Shown: positions 10,701 to 19,231, counted from the first letter of the stretch. The stretch: 64,000 bases of DNA from Rhodanobacteraceae bacterium ZG21-1 (GCA_021390615.1 JAJEJU010000025.1:372001-436000), one strand, 5' to 3'. Notes: a model not told the origin generated them from the letters alone. Numbers and translations: made by a program.

Positions 10701-11438
10701 GACGTCGACCTGCCGGTCTCAGGCTCGCTGGACGATCCCAAATTCAGCGTCGGCGGGCTGATCTGGCACGCCTTCGTAAACCTGATCGGCAAGGCGGTCA
10801 CCTCGCCGTTCCGCCTGCTCGGCTCCGCCTTCGGCGGCGGCTCCGGCGGTCAGGATCTGGGCTATGTCGAATTCGCCCCCGGCAGCAGCGCGCTGGACGC
10901 CGAGGCGCAGAAGCGCCTGACCCTGATCGTGAAGGCACTGCACGACCGCCCCTCGTTGAATCTGGACATCACCGGCCGGGTCGACCCGTCGCTGGACCAG
11001 GACGGCCTGCGCAAGGTCACCGTGGACCAGCTGGTGCAGGACGAGCGTCGCGATGACGAAGGCGGCGAAGCCGAGCAGCCGGCCGCCGCGGCCTCGCAGG
11101 CGCCCGCCGCACAGGCGGCGCCCGCAGCGGCGGATCCGAAGGACGAGGACAAGTACCTCGAGCGCGCCTACAAGCATGCCAAGTTCAAGAAGCCGCGCAA
11201 CCTGCTCGGCCTGCACAAGTCCGAGCCGCCGGAGGAAATGCGCCAGATGCTCGAGGCGAACGTGCCGGTCGACCAGGACGCCATGCGCCACCTGGCCGAG
11301 CGGCGCGCCGACGCCGTGCGCGGCTGGCTGCACGGCAAGATCGACGACAAGCGCATCTTCGTGCTGGCGCCGAAGCTCGACGCCAAGGGCATCGACGACA
11401 AGGGCAAGACCACTCGAACGGACTTCGGCCTGCACTGA
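7773..11438 (+). CDS. DUF748 / AsmA-like envelope protein
   Basis: A 1,221-residue protein anchored by one N-terminal membrane segment (about residues 31-50), the rest being periplasmic. It is made of repeated AsmA-like beta units (alternating short strands with motifs such as LDGVHIGD, INVQGLEV, ANITQLSGK), which fits the DUF748 family and its likely role in lipid or outer-membrane maintenance. Near residue 1,030 a segment resembling an OmpA-like domain appears (VEFAPGSSALDAEAQKRL), followed by a charged Ala/Asp/Lys tail. It lies between tdh and kbl, about 190 and 340 bases away. A leftward frame over most of it (7416-10691) is a shadow. Confidence 0.88.
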   Translation: MPERKLSSLVRPSAWREPAGRLYRSRRLRKSLLIIAIALLIFGLLGALAAPPIIRSQLQSRLGALLQRPVEIRQVHLNPFSLRLTLDGVHIGDHDGHGRFVDIDRLVVDASWSSLFRLAPILDELELDHPQLAITRDAPQHFNFSDIIERLAGGPPQPDAKPTRFALSNISVHQGDIVLDDRVEQARHEISGLELGIPFIANLPSAADVFVKPLLAMNVDGSPLRLQGQTKPFASTRESVISFHLDRLDLPRYLSYVPEPLPVKVSQGQLSGDIELHFVASPDAPKLGLNGRLRLDQLNVTGKDSAPLLSLGQVDAELADVQPLQSRYQLGAVRLDRPELHYTSLPGGHSNFDALLGDTKPAPGKSPAGAPMAVNIAQLSLSGGRLVYADRSGKAPAELELSNLQGNIAGLATLAAPPAKTTLSAQLNGGQLSTQGELGVAAGSYHGKLGLQGIDIKPLQALAAPDLAAELSGKLGGDGQLSVTWKPQFNLQLNSTRVSLAELALKPQRHPDAGLRWKNVQAGIAQFDLAAHRAQLDAINVQGLEVQTRRLADGQFDLATLAAPSKPAAAGRPTKAPPAAAWHWRIERFELQDSALTLSDEKAGRAPPLKLSKLNARVEGLSDDFRQPLKLDSSGTVGKNGDYRVGGTLKLQPLAAELQVKTSRLDLAPLQSYVSVPLNVSLTSALLSNDGRVRYAEHAGQPEIDYGGRVALNRVRVQDKLSGDDFLRWNALNAGGVDVHIGSGAPKLSLGALALNGLYARVIVNSTGRLNLQDVVASPTAAQPVSVTRAEATPLPASTATATPAPASSVKAPAAQIRIGGISLADSQLNYTDNFIKPNYTANITQLSGKVGSFGTTGGDPAPLSLQGSLDDNSPVDIEGTINPLAPVAFLDITGKAEGVELTHLSTYSSKYTGYPIVKGRLNANVHYQLDQGKLAADNHIFIDQLTFGDKVDSPGVSHLPVKLAVALLKDSQGRIDVDLPVSGSLDDPKFSVGGLIWHAFVNLIGKAVTSPFRLLGSAFGGGSGGQDLGYVEFAPGSSALDAEAQKRLTLIVKALHDRPSLNLDITGRVDPSLDQDGLRKVTVDQLVQDERRDDEGGEAEQPAAAASQAPAAQAAPAAADPKDEDKYLERAYKHAKFKKPRNLLGLHKSEPPEEMRQMLEANVPVDQDAMRHLAERRADAVRGWLHGKIDDKRIFVLAPKLDAKGIDDKGKTTRTDFGLH

Positions 11439-11777
11439 CAGCCGGCTCGAGATTTCCAGACGCTTCGCGTTGTCGCCGAGTGGCCGAGGGGTGGTCGTGC
11501 ATGGCACCGACCTGGCTGGCCGTCGCGCCAAACAACGCGCGGCCATATAGCGACCACTCGATGACAACCCGATGCGGCGGGATCGTTCAGCGGCAGCCGA
11601 GCGTCGTCACTCAGCCATGGATCGACATCCGCGCCAGTGCTTGTCCTCGGCTTGCGCACAAACCAATCCTGCGGCGAGGGGCTAGAAGATCGTTGGCAGG
11701 CCCCGAACTGCCGCGTCGAGGTTCCAGGATCGGCGCGGAAGGCTCACAATCGGGGTTTTCTCCCGTCGGAATCCCCC
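11439..11777. other. Intergenic region DUF748 gene / kbl
   Basis: This 339-base gap before kbl has only fragmentary frames without family resemblance. Several near-repeats of CGAGTGG / GACCACTCG occur at 11478-11562 and could form weak hairpins. The kbl promoter should be here. I see no gene. Confidence 0.4.
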
Positions 11778-12974
11778 ATGAGCTACCCCGGCCAGGCGCG
11801 CTACCAGAGCGAACTTCAGTCCATCCGCGAACAAGGCCTGTTCAAGGCCGAGCGCGTGATCACCTCGCCGCAGTCGGCCGAGATCGTTCTCGCCGACGGC
11901 CGCCGGGTGCTGAACTTCTGTGCCAACAACTATCTCGGCCTGGCCGACCATCCCGAGGTGATCGAGGCCGCCAAGCAGGCGCTGGACAGCCACGGCTTCG
12001 GCATGGCCTCGGTGCGCTTCATCTGCGGCACGCAGGACCTGCATAAGCAGTTGGAGCGCAACATCGCCGAGTTTTTCGGCACAGAGGACAGCATCCTCTA
12101 TGCCGCCTGCTTCGACGCCAACGGCGGCCTGTTCGAACCGCTGCTGGGCGAGGAAGATGCGATCATCTCCGACGCGCTCAACCACGCCTCGATCATCGAC
12201 GGCATCCGCCTGTGCAAGGCCAAGCGCTTTCGCTACGCCAACTGCGACATGGCCGACCTGGAGAAACAGCTGCAGGCCGCCGATGCCGCCGGCGCGCGCA
12301 CCAAGCTGATCACCACCGACGGCGCCTTCTCGATGGACGGCTTCATCGCGCCGCTGGACCAGATCACCACCCTGGCCAGGAAATACAACGCGCTGGTGCA
12401 CATCGACGAATGCCACTGCACCGGCTTCCTCGGCGACAGCGGCCGCGGCTCGGCCGAAGTGCACGGCGTGCTGGACCAGATCGACATCTTCACCGGCACC
12501 CTGGGCAAGGCGCTGGGCGGCGCGCTCGGCGGCTTCACCAGCGGGCGCAAGGAAGTGATCGAGATGCTGCGCCAGCGCTCGCGCCCCTATCTGTTCTCCA
12601 ACTCGCTGCCGCCGCACGTGGTGGCCGCCGGCATCAAGGTGTTCGAGATGCTCTCGAGCGCCGGCGAGCTGCGCGAGCGGGTCAAAGAAAACACCCGCTA
12701 CTTCCGTGAGCGGATGACCCAGGCCGGCTTCGACATCAAGCCCGGCGTGCACCCGATCGTGCCGGTGATGATCTACGACGCGCCCAAGGCGCAGGCGATG
12801 GCCGCGGCCCTGCTCGATGAAGGCATCTACGTCACCGGCTTCTTCTTCCCGGTGGTGCCGCAGGGCCAGGCGCGCATCCGCACCCAGATGAGCGCGGCGC
12901 ACACGCGCGAACACCTCGACCAGGCCATCGCTGCCTTCACCAAGGTGGGCCGCGAGCTCGGCGTAATCAGCTGA
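11778..12974 (+). CDS. kbl: Glycine C-acetyltransferase (2-amino-3-ketobutyrate CoA ligase)
   Basis: A PLP enzyme that converts the Tdh product plus CoA to glycine and acetyl-CoA. The protein is 398 residues from the ATG at 11778; the open frame reaches 11637, but the upstream residues do not fit. It shows the alpha-oxoamine synthase fold with [21 protein letters not shown], and the PLP-lysine motif [13 protein letters not shown]. Length and motifs match E. coli Kbl closely. With tdh it completes the threonine-to-glycine route. Confidence 0.97.
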   Translation: MSYPGQARYQSELQSIREQGLFKAERVITSPQSAEIVLADGRRVLNFCANNYLGLADHPEVIEAAKQALDSHGFGMASVRFICGTQDLHKQLERNIAEFFGTEDSILYAACFDANGGLFEPLLGEEDAIISDALNHASIIDGIRLCKAKRFRYANCDMADLEKQLQAADAAGARTKLITTDGAFSMDGFIAPLDQITTLARKYNALVHIDECHCTGFLGDSGRGSAEVHGVLDQIDIFTGTLGKALGGALGGFTSGRKEVIEMLRQRSRPYLFSNSLPPHVVAAGIKVFEMLSSAGELRERVKENTRYFRERMTQAGFDIKPGVHPIVPVMIYDAPKAQAMAAALLDEGIYVTGFFFPVVPQGQARIRTQMSAAHTREHLDQAIAAFTKVGRELGVIS

Positions 12975-13017
12975 GTCAACGCATCCCGGCCGGCCTGCGC
13001 GTCATGCCGGCCGGGAG

Positions 13018-13797
13018 CTAGCCCGCATCCGCACGCAGCGCGGCGACTTCATCCAGCGACAGATGCCGCCACTGCCCCTTCGGCAGCTCGCCCAGCGCCA
13101 CCGCGCCGATCGCTACGCGGACCAGGCGCAGCACGGCGAAATCCAACGCATCCATGAGCCGGCGAATATGCCGGTTGCGGCCCTCGTCCAGCACGACCTC
13201 CAGCCAGGCATTCTTCTCGCCGGCACGCAATAAATCGACGCGGCGTGCGGCGAGATGCTCGCCACGGTCCTCCACGCCCTCCAGCATGGTAGCCAGGATG
13301 GCCGCATCCGGCACGCCAGCGACCTGCACGTGATAGATCTTTTCGCGATGCGTCGACGGCTCGGTGATGCCCGCCGCCCAGACCGTGTCGTTGCTCAGCA
13401 GCAGCAAGCCCTCGCTGGCCTTGTCGAGCCGTCCTACCGGCCCCAGCCAGGGCAGGCCGGCCGCAGCAAGCGAGGCATATATCGTGGCTCGCCCGTGTTC
13501 GTCAGAGGCGCTGACCACCACGCCGCGCGGCTTGTTGAAGGCAAGGTAGACCCTCGCGGCAGCCGCTACGGGTTTGCCGTCCACGGCGATTCCGCGCGCC
13601 TCGGCCAGGGTGGGATGTTCGGCATCCCGCACGACGCGCCCGTCGACCGTGACGCGACCGGCGCGCACCCACTGCTCCGCCTGGCTGCGCGAGCACAGAC
13701 CAAGCTTGGAAAGAACCCGAGCCAGCCCGTAGCGCGGCATGCGGGCGGCATGGCTGGGCGCGCTGCGGCCGCGTGAACGAGGAGGCGATGAAGTCAT
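13018..13797 (-). CDS. Pseudouridine synthase, RsuA/RluB/RluE/RluF family
   Basis: Isomerises a uridine in rRNA. The 259-residue protein begins with about 20 basic/Ser residues, then an S4 RNA-binding domain (ARVLSKLGLCSRSQAEQWV, about residues 25-75), then the catalytic domain with GRLDKASEGLLLLSND holding the catalytic Asp. The RNRHIRRLMDAL motif follows near the C-terminus. An internal ATG at 13740 (MPRYGLARVL) is an alternative start. The S4 domain rules out the RluA group and favours RsuA/RluB/RluF types, but the target base cannot be read from sequence. It converges on kbl with about 40 bases between. Confidence 0.9.
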   Translation of the reverse strand: MTSSPPRSRGRSAPSHAARMPRYGLARVLSKLGLCSRSQAEQWVRAGRVTVDGRVVRDAEHPTLAEARGIAVDGKPVAAAARVYLAFNKPRGVVVSASDEHGRATIYASLAAAGLPWLGPVGRLDKASEGLLLLSNDTVWAAGITEPSTHREKIYHVQVAGVPDAAILATMLEGVEDRGEHLAARRVDLLRAGEKNAWLEVVLDEGRNRHIRRLMDALDFAVLRLVRVAIGAVALGELPKGQWRHLSLDEVAALRADAG

Positions 13798-13883
13798 CCG
13801 GCAAGCCTAGCCAGCCCGAGCAGGTGACGGCAACACCGGCCTGCATGCAGCCATCGCCCCGGCGTCGTGTTCCGCCCAAAAGA

Positions 13884-13905
13884 AAACCCGGCCGGAGCCG
13901 GGTTT
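13884..13905 (-). terminator. Intrinsic terminator of first OmpA-family gene
   Basis: A 9-bp stem AAACCCGGC / GCCGGGTTT with a 4-base loop is followed, on the minus strand, by TTCTTTT. It lies 28 bases after the stop of the gene at 13933. Confidence 0.85.
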
Positions 13906-13932
13906 CCTTCGACACTTGGTACAGCCTGCAGC

Positions 13933-15066
13933 TTACTGCTGAACCTGCAGTTCCGTACGGCGGTTGCGGGCGCGACCGTCGGCGGTCTTGTTGTCCGCCA
14001 CCGGGTCGTTCTCGCCGTGGCCGATCGGGCCTTCCAGGCGGCTCGCGTCGATGCCGTGCGAGGTCAGGTAGTCGTACACGATCTTCGCACGACGCTCCGA
14101 CAGACCCTGGTTGTACGCCGGCTTGCCCACCGAGTCGGTGTAGCCAGCCACCGTGACGTGCACCTGCGGATAACGCTGCAGGGTGTCGACGGCCTGATCC
14201 AGGATCGCGATCGAGTCGGCGGACGGCTCGGCCAGCGCCTTCTTGATCTCCGTCGCGTTCACGTGGCCCTTCTTCGGGTAGTCGAACTTGAAGTTCACGC
14301 CCTTCAGGTCGATCACCACCTTCTGCGGGCAACCGTCCGGACCCACGATGGTGCCGGCCGGGGTGTTCGGGCACTTGTCGTCGCAATCGTTCACGCCGTC
14401 GCCGTCGCTGTCCATCTTCGAGCAGTCCGGAGCAACCGGCGGCGGCGGGGCCACGGCGGCAGCCGGAGCAGCCGGCGGCTGGCCGAAGCGCGACACCAGG
14501 CTGAAGCCCAGGAACCAGTCGCCGTAACCGTTCTTCTGCACCTGGGTCTTGTCGTCCCAGTCGTAGCGGTAGCCGGCCTCGACGCGGACGTCGGTGCTGG
14601 CGGTCACGGTCTTGGACAGGCCGGCGCCCAGTTCGGCAGCCGGCGACCAGCCGTTGTCGACCGGGTCATGATGGTAGCTGCCGATCACGCCAGCCAGCAG
14701 GTACGGGCGCCAGGCGTCCCACGCACCGGCGTAGAAACGCGCGGCCACGCCGACGTTGTTGCTGGCCCAGTGACCGCCGCCAACGGCGGAGTCGATATCG
14801 CGCTTGGTGCGATCGACGAACAGGTCGATGGAGATGTTCGGAGAGATGAAGCGACCAAAGCCCAGTCCGTAGTAAACCTGGCGGCTGTTGGTGTTGCGGT
14901 CGGTGTCGTTGTAGTAACCGCCGACGGTGGGAGCAATGTACCAACGACCGTCGTAGCTCGGCGTAGTCGCGCTGGCGCTGTCAGCGGCAGTGTTGTCCTG
15001 CGCGTGAACGGCACCCACACCACCTAGGGCCAAGGCAATCAGAAAATACAAGCCCTTACGTTTCAT
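13933..15066 (-). CDS. OmpA-family outer membrane protein
   Basis: A 377-residue protein with a signal peptide (cut after about residue 22, VHAQ). An eight-strand-type N-terminal barrel carries alternating motifs such as WYIAPTVGGYYND, then a short Pro/Ala linker, and a thrombospondin-3-like calcium repeat (DSDGDGVNDCDDKCPNTP). The C-terminal OmpA peptidoglycan-binding domain has TVAGYTDSVGKPAYNQGLSE and ends NRRTELQVQQ. It is a tandem paralogue of the gene at 15380-16570. The last ~160 residues are almost identical between the two while the barrels differ. Its own terminator follows. Confidence 0.95.
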   Translation of the reverse strand: MKRKGLYFLIALALGGVGAVHAQDNTAADSASATTPSYDGRWYIAPTVGGYYNDTDRNTNSRQVYYGLGFGRFISPNISIDLFVDRTKRDIDSAVGGGHWASNNVGVAARFYAGAWDAWRPYLLAGVIGSYHHDPVDNGWSPAAELGAGLSKTVTASTDVRVEAGYRYDWDDKTQVQKNGYGDWFLGFSLVSRFGQPPAAPAAAVAPPPPVAPDCSKMDSDGDGVNDCDDKCPNTPAGTIVGPDGCPQKVVIDLKGVNFKFDYPKKGHVNATEIKKALAEPSADSIAILDQAVDTLQRYPQVHVTVAGYTDSVGKPAYNQGLSERRAKIVYDYLTSHGIDASRLEGPIGHGENDPVADNKTADGRARNRRTELQVQQ

Positions 15067-15379
15067 CAGGTGTCTCCTCGATTATTGTTTTGCGTTTCCG
15101 CTCCCACCCCAGACGGAACCGCGTTGGCACTTACTGAATATCCGGGTGATCCACTCCCGAACGATCCGTTTTAGCAAGCGATAGGAAGTGTAGCAAAAGC
15201 GTTAAGCAGTTCGGACTGAGCGACCAGCCTTTGGTGAGCCTAGGTTCAGCCATGTCATGCGCGACGTGAAAATGCGCACAAATACATCGTTTCACTCGTT
15301 CTTTCCGCACATTTCGGACGTCCAAAAAGAAAACCCGGCCGAGGCCGGGTTTTCTTCGATGCTTGATGCAGCTTGCGGA
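15067..15379. other. Spacer between the two OmpA-family genes
   Basis: This 313-base region has no gene. It holds the promoter of the downstream OmpA gene (with an AGGAGACACC-type ribosome site next to 15066), an A/T-rich patch around 15150-15215, and the terminator of the upstream gene at 15330-15353. Confidence 0.6.
15330..15353 (-). terminator. Intrinsic terminator of second OmpA-family gene
   Basis: A 10-bp stem AAAACCCGGC / GCCGGGTTTT with loop CGAG is followed on the minus strand by TCTTTTTGG. It is nearly the same hairpin as the one at 13884-13905, so the terminator was duplicated with the gene. Confidence 0.9.
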
Positions 15380-16570
15380 TTACTGCTGAACCTGCAGCTC
15401 CGTGCGGCGGTTGCGGGCGCGACCGTCGGCGGTCTTGTTGTCCGCCACCGGATCGTTCTCGCCGTGGCCGATCGGGCCCTGCAGGCGGCTCGCGTCGATG
15501 CCGTGCGAGGTCAGGTAGTCGTACACGATCTTCGCACGACGCTCCGACAGACCCTGGTTGTACGCCGGCTTGCCCACCGAGTCGGTGTAGCCAGCCACCG
15601 TCACGTGCACCTGCGGGTAACGCTGCAGGGTGTCGATCGCCTGATCCAGGATCGAGATCGACTCGGCGGACGGCTCGGCCAGCGCCTTGCTGATCTCCGA
15701 AGCGTCCACGTGGCCCTTCTTCGGGTAGTCGAACTTGAAGTTCACGCCCTTCAGATCGATCACGATGTTCTTCGGGCAGCCGTCCGGACCCACAATGGTG
15801 CCGGCCGGGGTGTTCGGGCACTTGTCGTCGCAATCGTTCACGCCGTCACCGTCGCTGTCCATCTTCGAGCAGTCCGGGGTAACCGGCGGCGGCGCGGTGG
15901 TGGTCGGGGTGACCGGCGTCGGCGCGGAGCCGAGCTTGGCCAGCACGCTGAAGCCCAGCAGGTAGTCGCCGTAGCCGCTGCGGTTCGGCTGGGTGTCGCC
16001 ATCCCAGTCGTAGCGGTAGTCGGCTTCGACGCGCAGGTCGACGTTCTCGGTGATCGACTTCTGCAGACCCAGACCCACCTGAGCCGCCGGCGACACGCCG
16101 CTGGAGGTCTTCGGCGGGATCGGGAAGTACGGGCTGACCGAGTTCTGACGGTCGTTGGCATTGTGATAGCTGGCCATCACGCCGCCGGACACGAAGAAGC
16201 GGAAGCTGTCCGGAGCGCCGAAGTAGTAGCGCGCGCTCACGCCGAGCGTGGTGCTCGGCCACTGGCCCTGACCCGGGCCGCGGATGCCGTTCGGCGCCAG
16301 GACGCCGTCACGGGTACGGCTGACGCGGTCGGCGAAGATGTCGATGCCGAAGTTCGGGGTCAGCAGGCGGCCGAAGCCGATGCCGCCGAACACGTTGGTG
16401 CTGTCGGTGTTGCGCTTGCTGTCGTTGTAGTAGCCGCCGATGGTCGGCGCCACGTACCAGCGGCTGTCGTAGCCGGCCGAGCTGGAGGTATCCGAAGCGT
16501 CTTGCGCGTGGGCCGCACCGAACGCCCCCAGAGCCAAAGCGATGACGAAATAAAGGCCCTTATGTTTCAT
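15380..16570 (-). CDS. OmpA-family outer membrane protein (tandem paralogue)
   Basis: The protein is 396 residues from the ATG at 16570, where MKHKGLYFVIALALGAFGAAHAQ is a clear signal peptide matching the paralogue MKRKGLYFLIALALGG. A GAGGAGAT ribosome site sits 5 bases upstream, so the longer frame to 16633 is not used. N-terminal barrel, TSP3-like Asp-rich repeat and C-terminal peptidoglycan-binding OmpA domain follow in the same order as in the neighbour. The barrel has extra loop sequence (for example RDGVLAPNGIRGPGQGQ), so surface loops differ while the periplasmic domain is conserved. Confidence 0.95.
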   Translation of the reverse strand: MKHKGLYFVIALALGAFGAAHAQDASDTSSSAGYDSRWYVAPTIGGYYNDSKRNTDSTNVFGGIGFGRLLTPNFGIDIFADRVSRTRDGVLAPNGIRGPGQGQWPSTTLGVSARYYFGAPDSFRFFVSGGVMASYHNANDRQNSVSPYFPIPPKTSSGVSPAAQVGLGLQKSITENVDLRVEADYRYDWDGDTQPNRSGYGDYLLGFSVLAKLGSAPTPVTPTTTAPPPVTPDCSKMDSDGDGVNDCDDKCPNTPAGTIVGPDGCPKNIVIDLKGVNFKFDYPKKGHVDASEISKALAEPSAESISILDQAIDTLQRYPQVHVTVAGYTDSVGKPAYNQGLSERRAKIVYDYLTSHGIDASRLQGPIGHGENDPVADNKTADGRARNRRTELQVQQ

Positions 16571-16772
16571 CAGGTATCTCCTCGTGTGAAGTTTTGCGTC
16601 CGTTTCCCCAAGATCTCGAATGCGCCACATCATTCAGCAGAAATACCCCGGCGCACCGCTCTGGCCCAACCACCCTAAGTAAGCGGGCGCTGGCAGCTTA
16701 GCAAAAAATAAACAATTACGGGTAATTATTCAACCTGGGCGGACTTTTGTTCATATTTGGCTCACGCAGCTT

Positions 16773-18224
16773 TTACAGGGCAAAAAGACCCAGGAAATCC
16801 TGGATCGGCATCTGGTCCAGCGTCTCGCTCTTGCGGGTCGCTTCCAGGATCGCCTTGACCTGGTGCGAGGGCAGATGGCTGCGGATGGCCGCCTCGAACT
16901 TCTTCAGCAGCACCGGAATGCCCTCGGCACGGCGCTTGCGATGGCCGATCGGGAAGTCGATCGACACCTTTTCGGTGCTCGAGCCATCTTTGAAGAACAC
17001 CTGCACCGAGTTGCCGATGTAGCGCTTCTCCGGATCGAAGTAGTCCTTGGTGAACTGCGGATTCTCGCTGACCACCATCTTGTCGCGCAGAGCGTCGATG
17101 CGCGGGTCGGCGGCCACGTCGTCGTTGTAGTCGTCGGCCGTGAGACGGCCGAAGATCAGCGGCACCGCCACCATGTACTGGATGCAGTGGTCGCGGTCGG
17201 CGTAGTTGGCCAGCGGGCCGGTCTTGTCGATGATGCGGCAGCCCGCTTCCTGGGTCTCGATCACCACCTTGTCGATCTGCTCGAGCTTGCCCGCCACCTG
17301 CCCGTGCAGCTGCATGGCGCATTCCACTGCCGTCTGCGCGTGGAATTCGGCCGGGAAGCTGATCTTGAACAGCACGTTTTCCATCACGTAGCTGCCGAAG
17401 GGGCGCTCGAACTCGAAGGCCTTGCCCTTGAAGGCCACGTCGTAATAGCCCCAGGTCTTGGCGCTCAGCGCCGAGGGGTAACCCACCACGCCGCGGTAGA
17501 CCGCATTGATGGCGTGCGTGACGGCGCGGCGGCAGGCGTCGCCGGCGGCCCAGCTCTTGCGCGGTCCGGTGTTCGGCGCATGGCGGTAGGTGCGCAGCGC
17601 GCCGTTGTCGATCCAGCTATGCGACACCGCGGTGACGATCTGCTCCTTGTCGCCGCCGAGCATCTGCGTCGCCACGGCGGTGGAAGCCAGGCGCACCAGG
17701 ATCACGTGATCCTGGCCGACGCGGTTGAAGCTGTTCTTCAGCGCATAGCAGCCCTGGATTTCGTGGGCCTTGATCGCGTAGCCCAGCACGTCGCGCACGG
17801 TCAGCGCCTTGCCGCCCTCGCGCTCGGCCTTGCGGCTGAGGTAGTCGGCCACGGCCAGGATGCTGCCGAGGTTGTCGGAAGGATGGCCCCACTCCGCCGC
17901 CAGCCAGGTGTCGTTGAAGTCCAGCCAGCGGATCTGCGTGCCGATGGCGAAGGCCGCCTGCACCGGATCCAGCTCGTGGCTGGTGCCCGGCACGCGCGCG
18001 CCGCCCGGCAGGTTCGCACCGGGAACCACCGGGCCGAGATGCTTGACGCACTCGGGGAACTTCATCGCCATCATCGCGGTGGCGAGCGAGTCCAGCAGCA
18101 TGTAGCGCGCGGTATCGTAGGCTTCGGCGGAATCGATCTGGTAATCGGCCACATAGTTGGCGATGTCGACCATCGGCTGGTCGGGATCGGGGCGCTTGGC
18201 GGAACGGATATCGTGCGCACTCAT
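16773..18224 (-). CDS. prpD: 2-methylcitrate dehydratase PrpD
   Basis: Dehydrates 2-methylcitrate to 2-methyl-cis-aconitate in the propionate pathway. The protein is 483 residues from the ATG at 18224 (MSAHDIRSAKRPDPDQP), matching the family start; a frame to 18254 adds 10 residues. MmgE/PrpD fold motifs seen include DFNDTWLAAEWGHPSDN, SHSWIDNGALRTYRHAPNTG and KSWAAGDACRRAV. It is the PrpD type, not the AcnD/PrpF system. It reads leftward toward the OmpA genes and is separated from prpC by the oppositely oriented terC gene, so it needs its own promoter. Confidence 0.95.
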   Translation of the reverse strand: MSAHDIRSAKRPDPDQPMVDIANYVADYQIDSAEAYDTARYMLLDSLATAMMAMKFPECVKHLGPVVPGANLPGGARVPGTSHELDPVQAAFAIGTQIRWLDFNDTWLAAEWGHPSDNLGSILAVADYLSRKAEREGGKALTVRDVLGYAIKAHEIQGCYALKNSFNRVGQDHVILVRLASTAVATQMLGGDKEQIVTAVSHSWIDNGALRTYRHAPNTGPRKSWAAGDACRRAVTHAINAVYRGVVGYPSALSAKTWGYYDVAFKGKAFEFERPFGSYVMENVLFKISFPAEFHAQTAVECAMQLHGQVAGKLEQIDKVVIETQEAGCRIIDKTGPLANYADRDHCIQYMVAVPLIFGRLTADDYNDDVAADPRIDALRDKMVVSENPQFTKDYFDPEKRYIGNSVQVFFKDGSSTEKVSIDFPIGHRKRRAEGIPVLLKKFEAAIRSHLPSHQVKAILEATRKSETLDQMPIQDFLGLFAL

Positions 18225-18334
18225 GACGGCTCTCGCGTATGGGGAATCCCCCATTGTATCCGGCCGGCGTACCCTACGGCAGCATGGCCGCGCTTGACCG
18301 CTGCGACGGCGGCATCGACAATTTCGCTACTTCA

Positions 18335-18456
18335 TCCCAAAGGGGAGTAGTTCCGGAGGCGGTTTCTCGCTTCCGTGCGGCGATCGTCATCACGAGCGGA
18401 ACACCGCTCCGGGCGCCGCGGCGGCCACAGGTTCGCGAACGAGACTTTTGCGGTGG
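18335..18456 (+). ncRNA. yybP-ykoY manganese riboswitch upstream of TerC-family gene
   Basis: The two hallmark elements of this Mn2+-sensing class are present in order: CAAAGGGGAGTAG at 18338-18350 and CGAACGAGACTTTTGC at 18436-18451. The outer arms CAAAG and CTTTTG pair as the P1 helix, and GTCATCACGAGCGG sits in the middle arm. It lies about 58 bases before the start of a YjbE/TerC-family gene, the family this riboswitch typically controls. The identification rests on motif recognition; a covariance search against RF00080 would settle it. Confidence 0.85.
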
Positions 18457-18480
18457 CCACGGGTTGCGCGCGCCTGTGGC
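18456..18480 (+). promoter_or_regulatory. Possible expression-platform hairpin of the Mn riboswitch
   Basis: An 8-bp stem GCCACGGG / CCTGTGGC (18456-18463 with 18473-18480) begins just after the riboswitch P1 strand and ends 33 bases before the terC-family start. There is no clear U-tract, so control by ribosome access or by an alternative P1 pairing seems likelier than simple termination. Inference only. Confidence 0.4.
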
Positions 18481-18513
18481 TGCTGCATTTGGCTCGACGC
18501 GCCGGGTCTGCCC

Positions 18514-19185
18514 ATGGAACTCACCACGCATTTTCTTTCCAGCCTGCTCGCCATCGTCCTGCTCGACCTGGTGCTGGCCGGCGACAACGCCATCGTGATC
18601 GCGCTGGCTTCGCGCAACCTGCCCCCTGCCCTGCAGAAGAAGGCCGTGTTCTGGGGCACGGTGGGCGCGGTGGCAGTGCGCTTCGCGCTGACCGCCGTGG
18701 TGGTCTACCTCTTGCACCTGCCGGGCCTGATGCTCGCCGGCGGCCTGCTGTTGCTGCCGATCGCCTGGAAACTGCTGGCCGAGGAAGAGCACGGAGAGCG
18801 GCAGATTCACGCCGCGGGCAACTTCTGGGCCGCCCTGCGCACGATCATCTTCGCCGACGCGCTGATGGGCCTGGACAACGTGCTGGCCATTGCCGGCGCC
18901 TCGAAGGGTCATCTGTCCTTGATCGTGATCGGCCTGCTGATCAGCGTGCCGCTGGTGGTGTGGGGCTCGACCCTGATCCTCAAGCTGATCCAGCGCTGGC
19001 CGATCATCGTATACGTCGGCGCCGGTGCGATCGCCTTCACCGCGGCGCGCATGATCGCCCACGACCACCTGCTGGCGGCCTGGTTTGACCAGCGCAAGGC
19101 GCTGAAGTATCTGCTCGACATCGTGCTGGTCGCCGGCATCTGCGGCGGCGGCTGGCTGGTGCAGCGGCGGCGCAGGCAGGCCTAG
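18514..19185 (+). CDS. TerC/YjbE-family integral membrane protein, probable Mn2+ exporter
   Basis: The protein is 223 residues from the ATG at 18514 (MELTTHFLSSL). A TTG at 18448 in the same frame is inside the riboswitch and is rejected. It has about seven membrane segments and the two Asp-containing signatures GDNAIVIALASRNLP and LMGLDNVLAIAG that line the metal site of the TerC family. A charged loop (AEEEHGERQIH) separates the halves. The riboswitch upstream and the family make manganese efflux or homeostasis the likely role. It is convergent with prpC, sharing the terminator at 19232-19253, and divergent from prpD. Confidence 0.9.
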   Translation: MELTTHFLSSLLAIVLLDLVLAGDNAIVIALASRNLPPALQKKAVFWGTVGAVAVRFALTAVVVYLLHLPGLMLAGGLLLLPIAWKLLAEEEHGERQIHAAGNFWAALRTIIFADALMGLDNVLAIAGASKGHLSLIVIGLLISVPLVVWGSTLILKLIQRWPIIVYVGAGAIAFTAARMIAHDHLLAAWFDQRKALKYLLDIVLVAGICGGGWLVQRRRRQA

Positions 19186-19231
19186 CGCCAGGTGGCTGGT
19201 ACGACGCCGCCAAGCGGCATCGCCAAAAGCA

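Noticed and set aside
11470-11500. GCCGAGTGGCCGAG resembling the D-arm of a class II tRNA
   Set aside because: No matching acceptor or T-stem in the flanking bases.
18448-18513. Longer N-terminus of the TerC-family protein from TTG at 18448
   Set aside because: It would translate the 3' strand of the Mn riboswitch P1 helix and its hairpin; the family start is at 18514.
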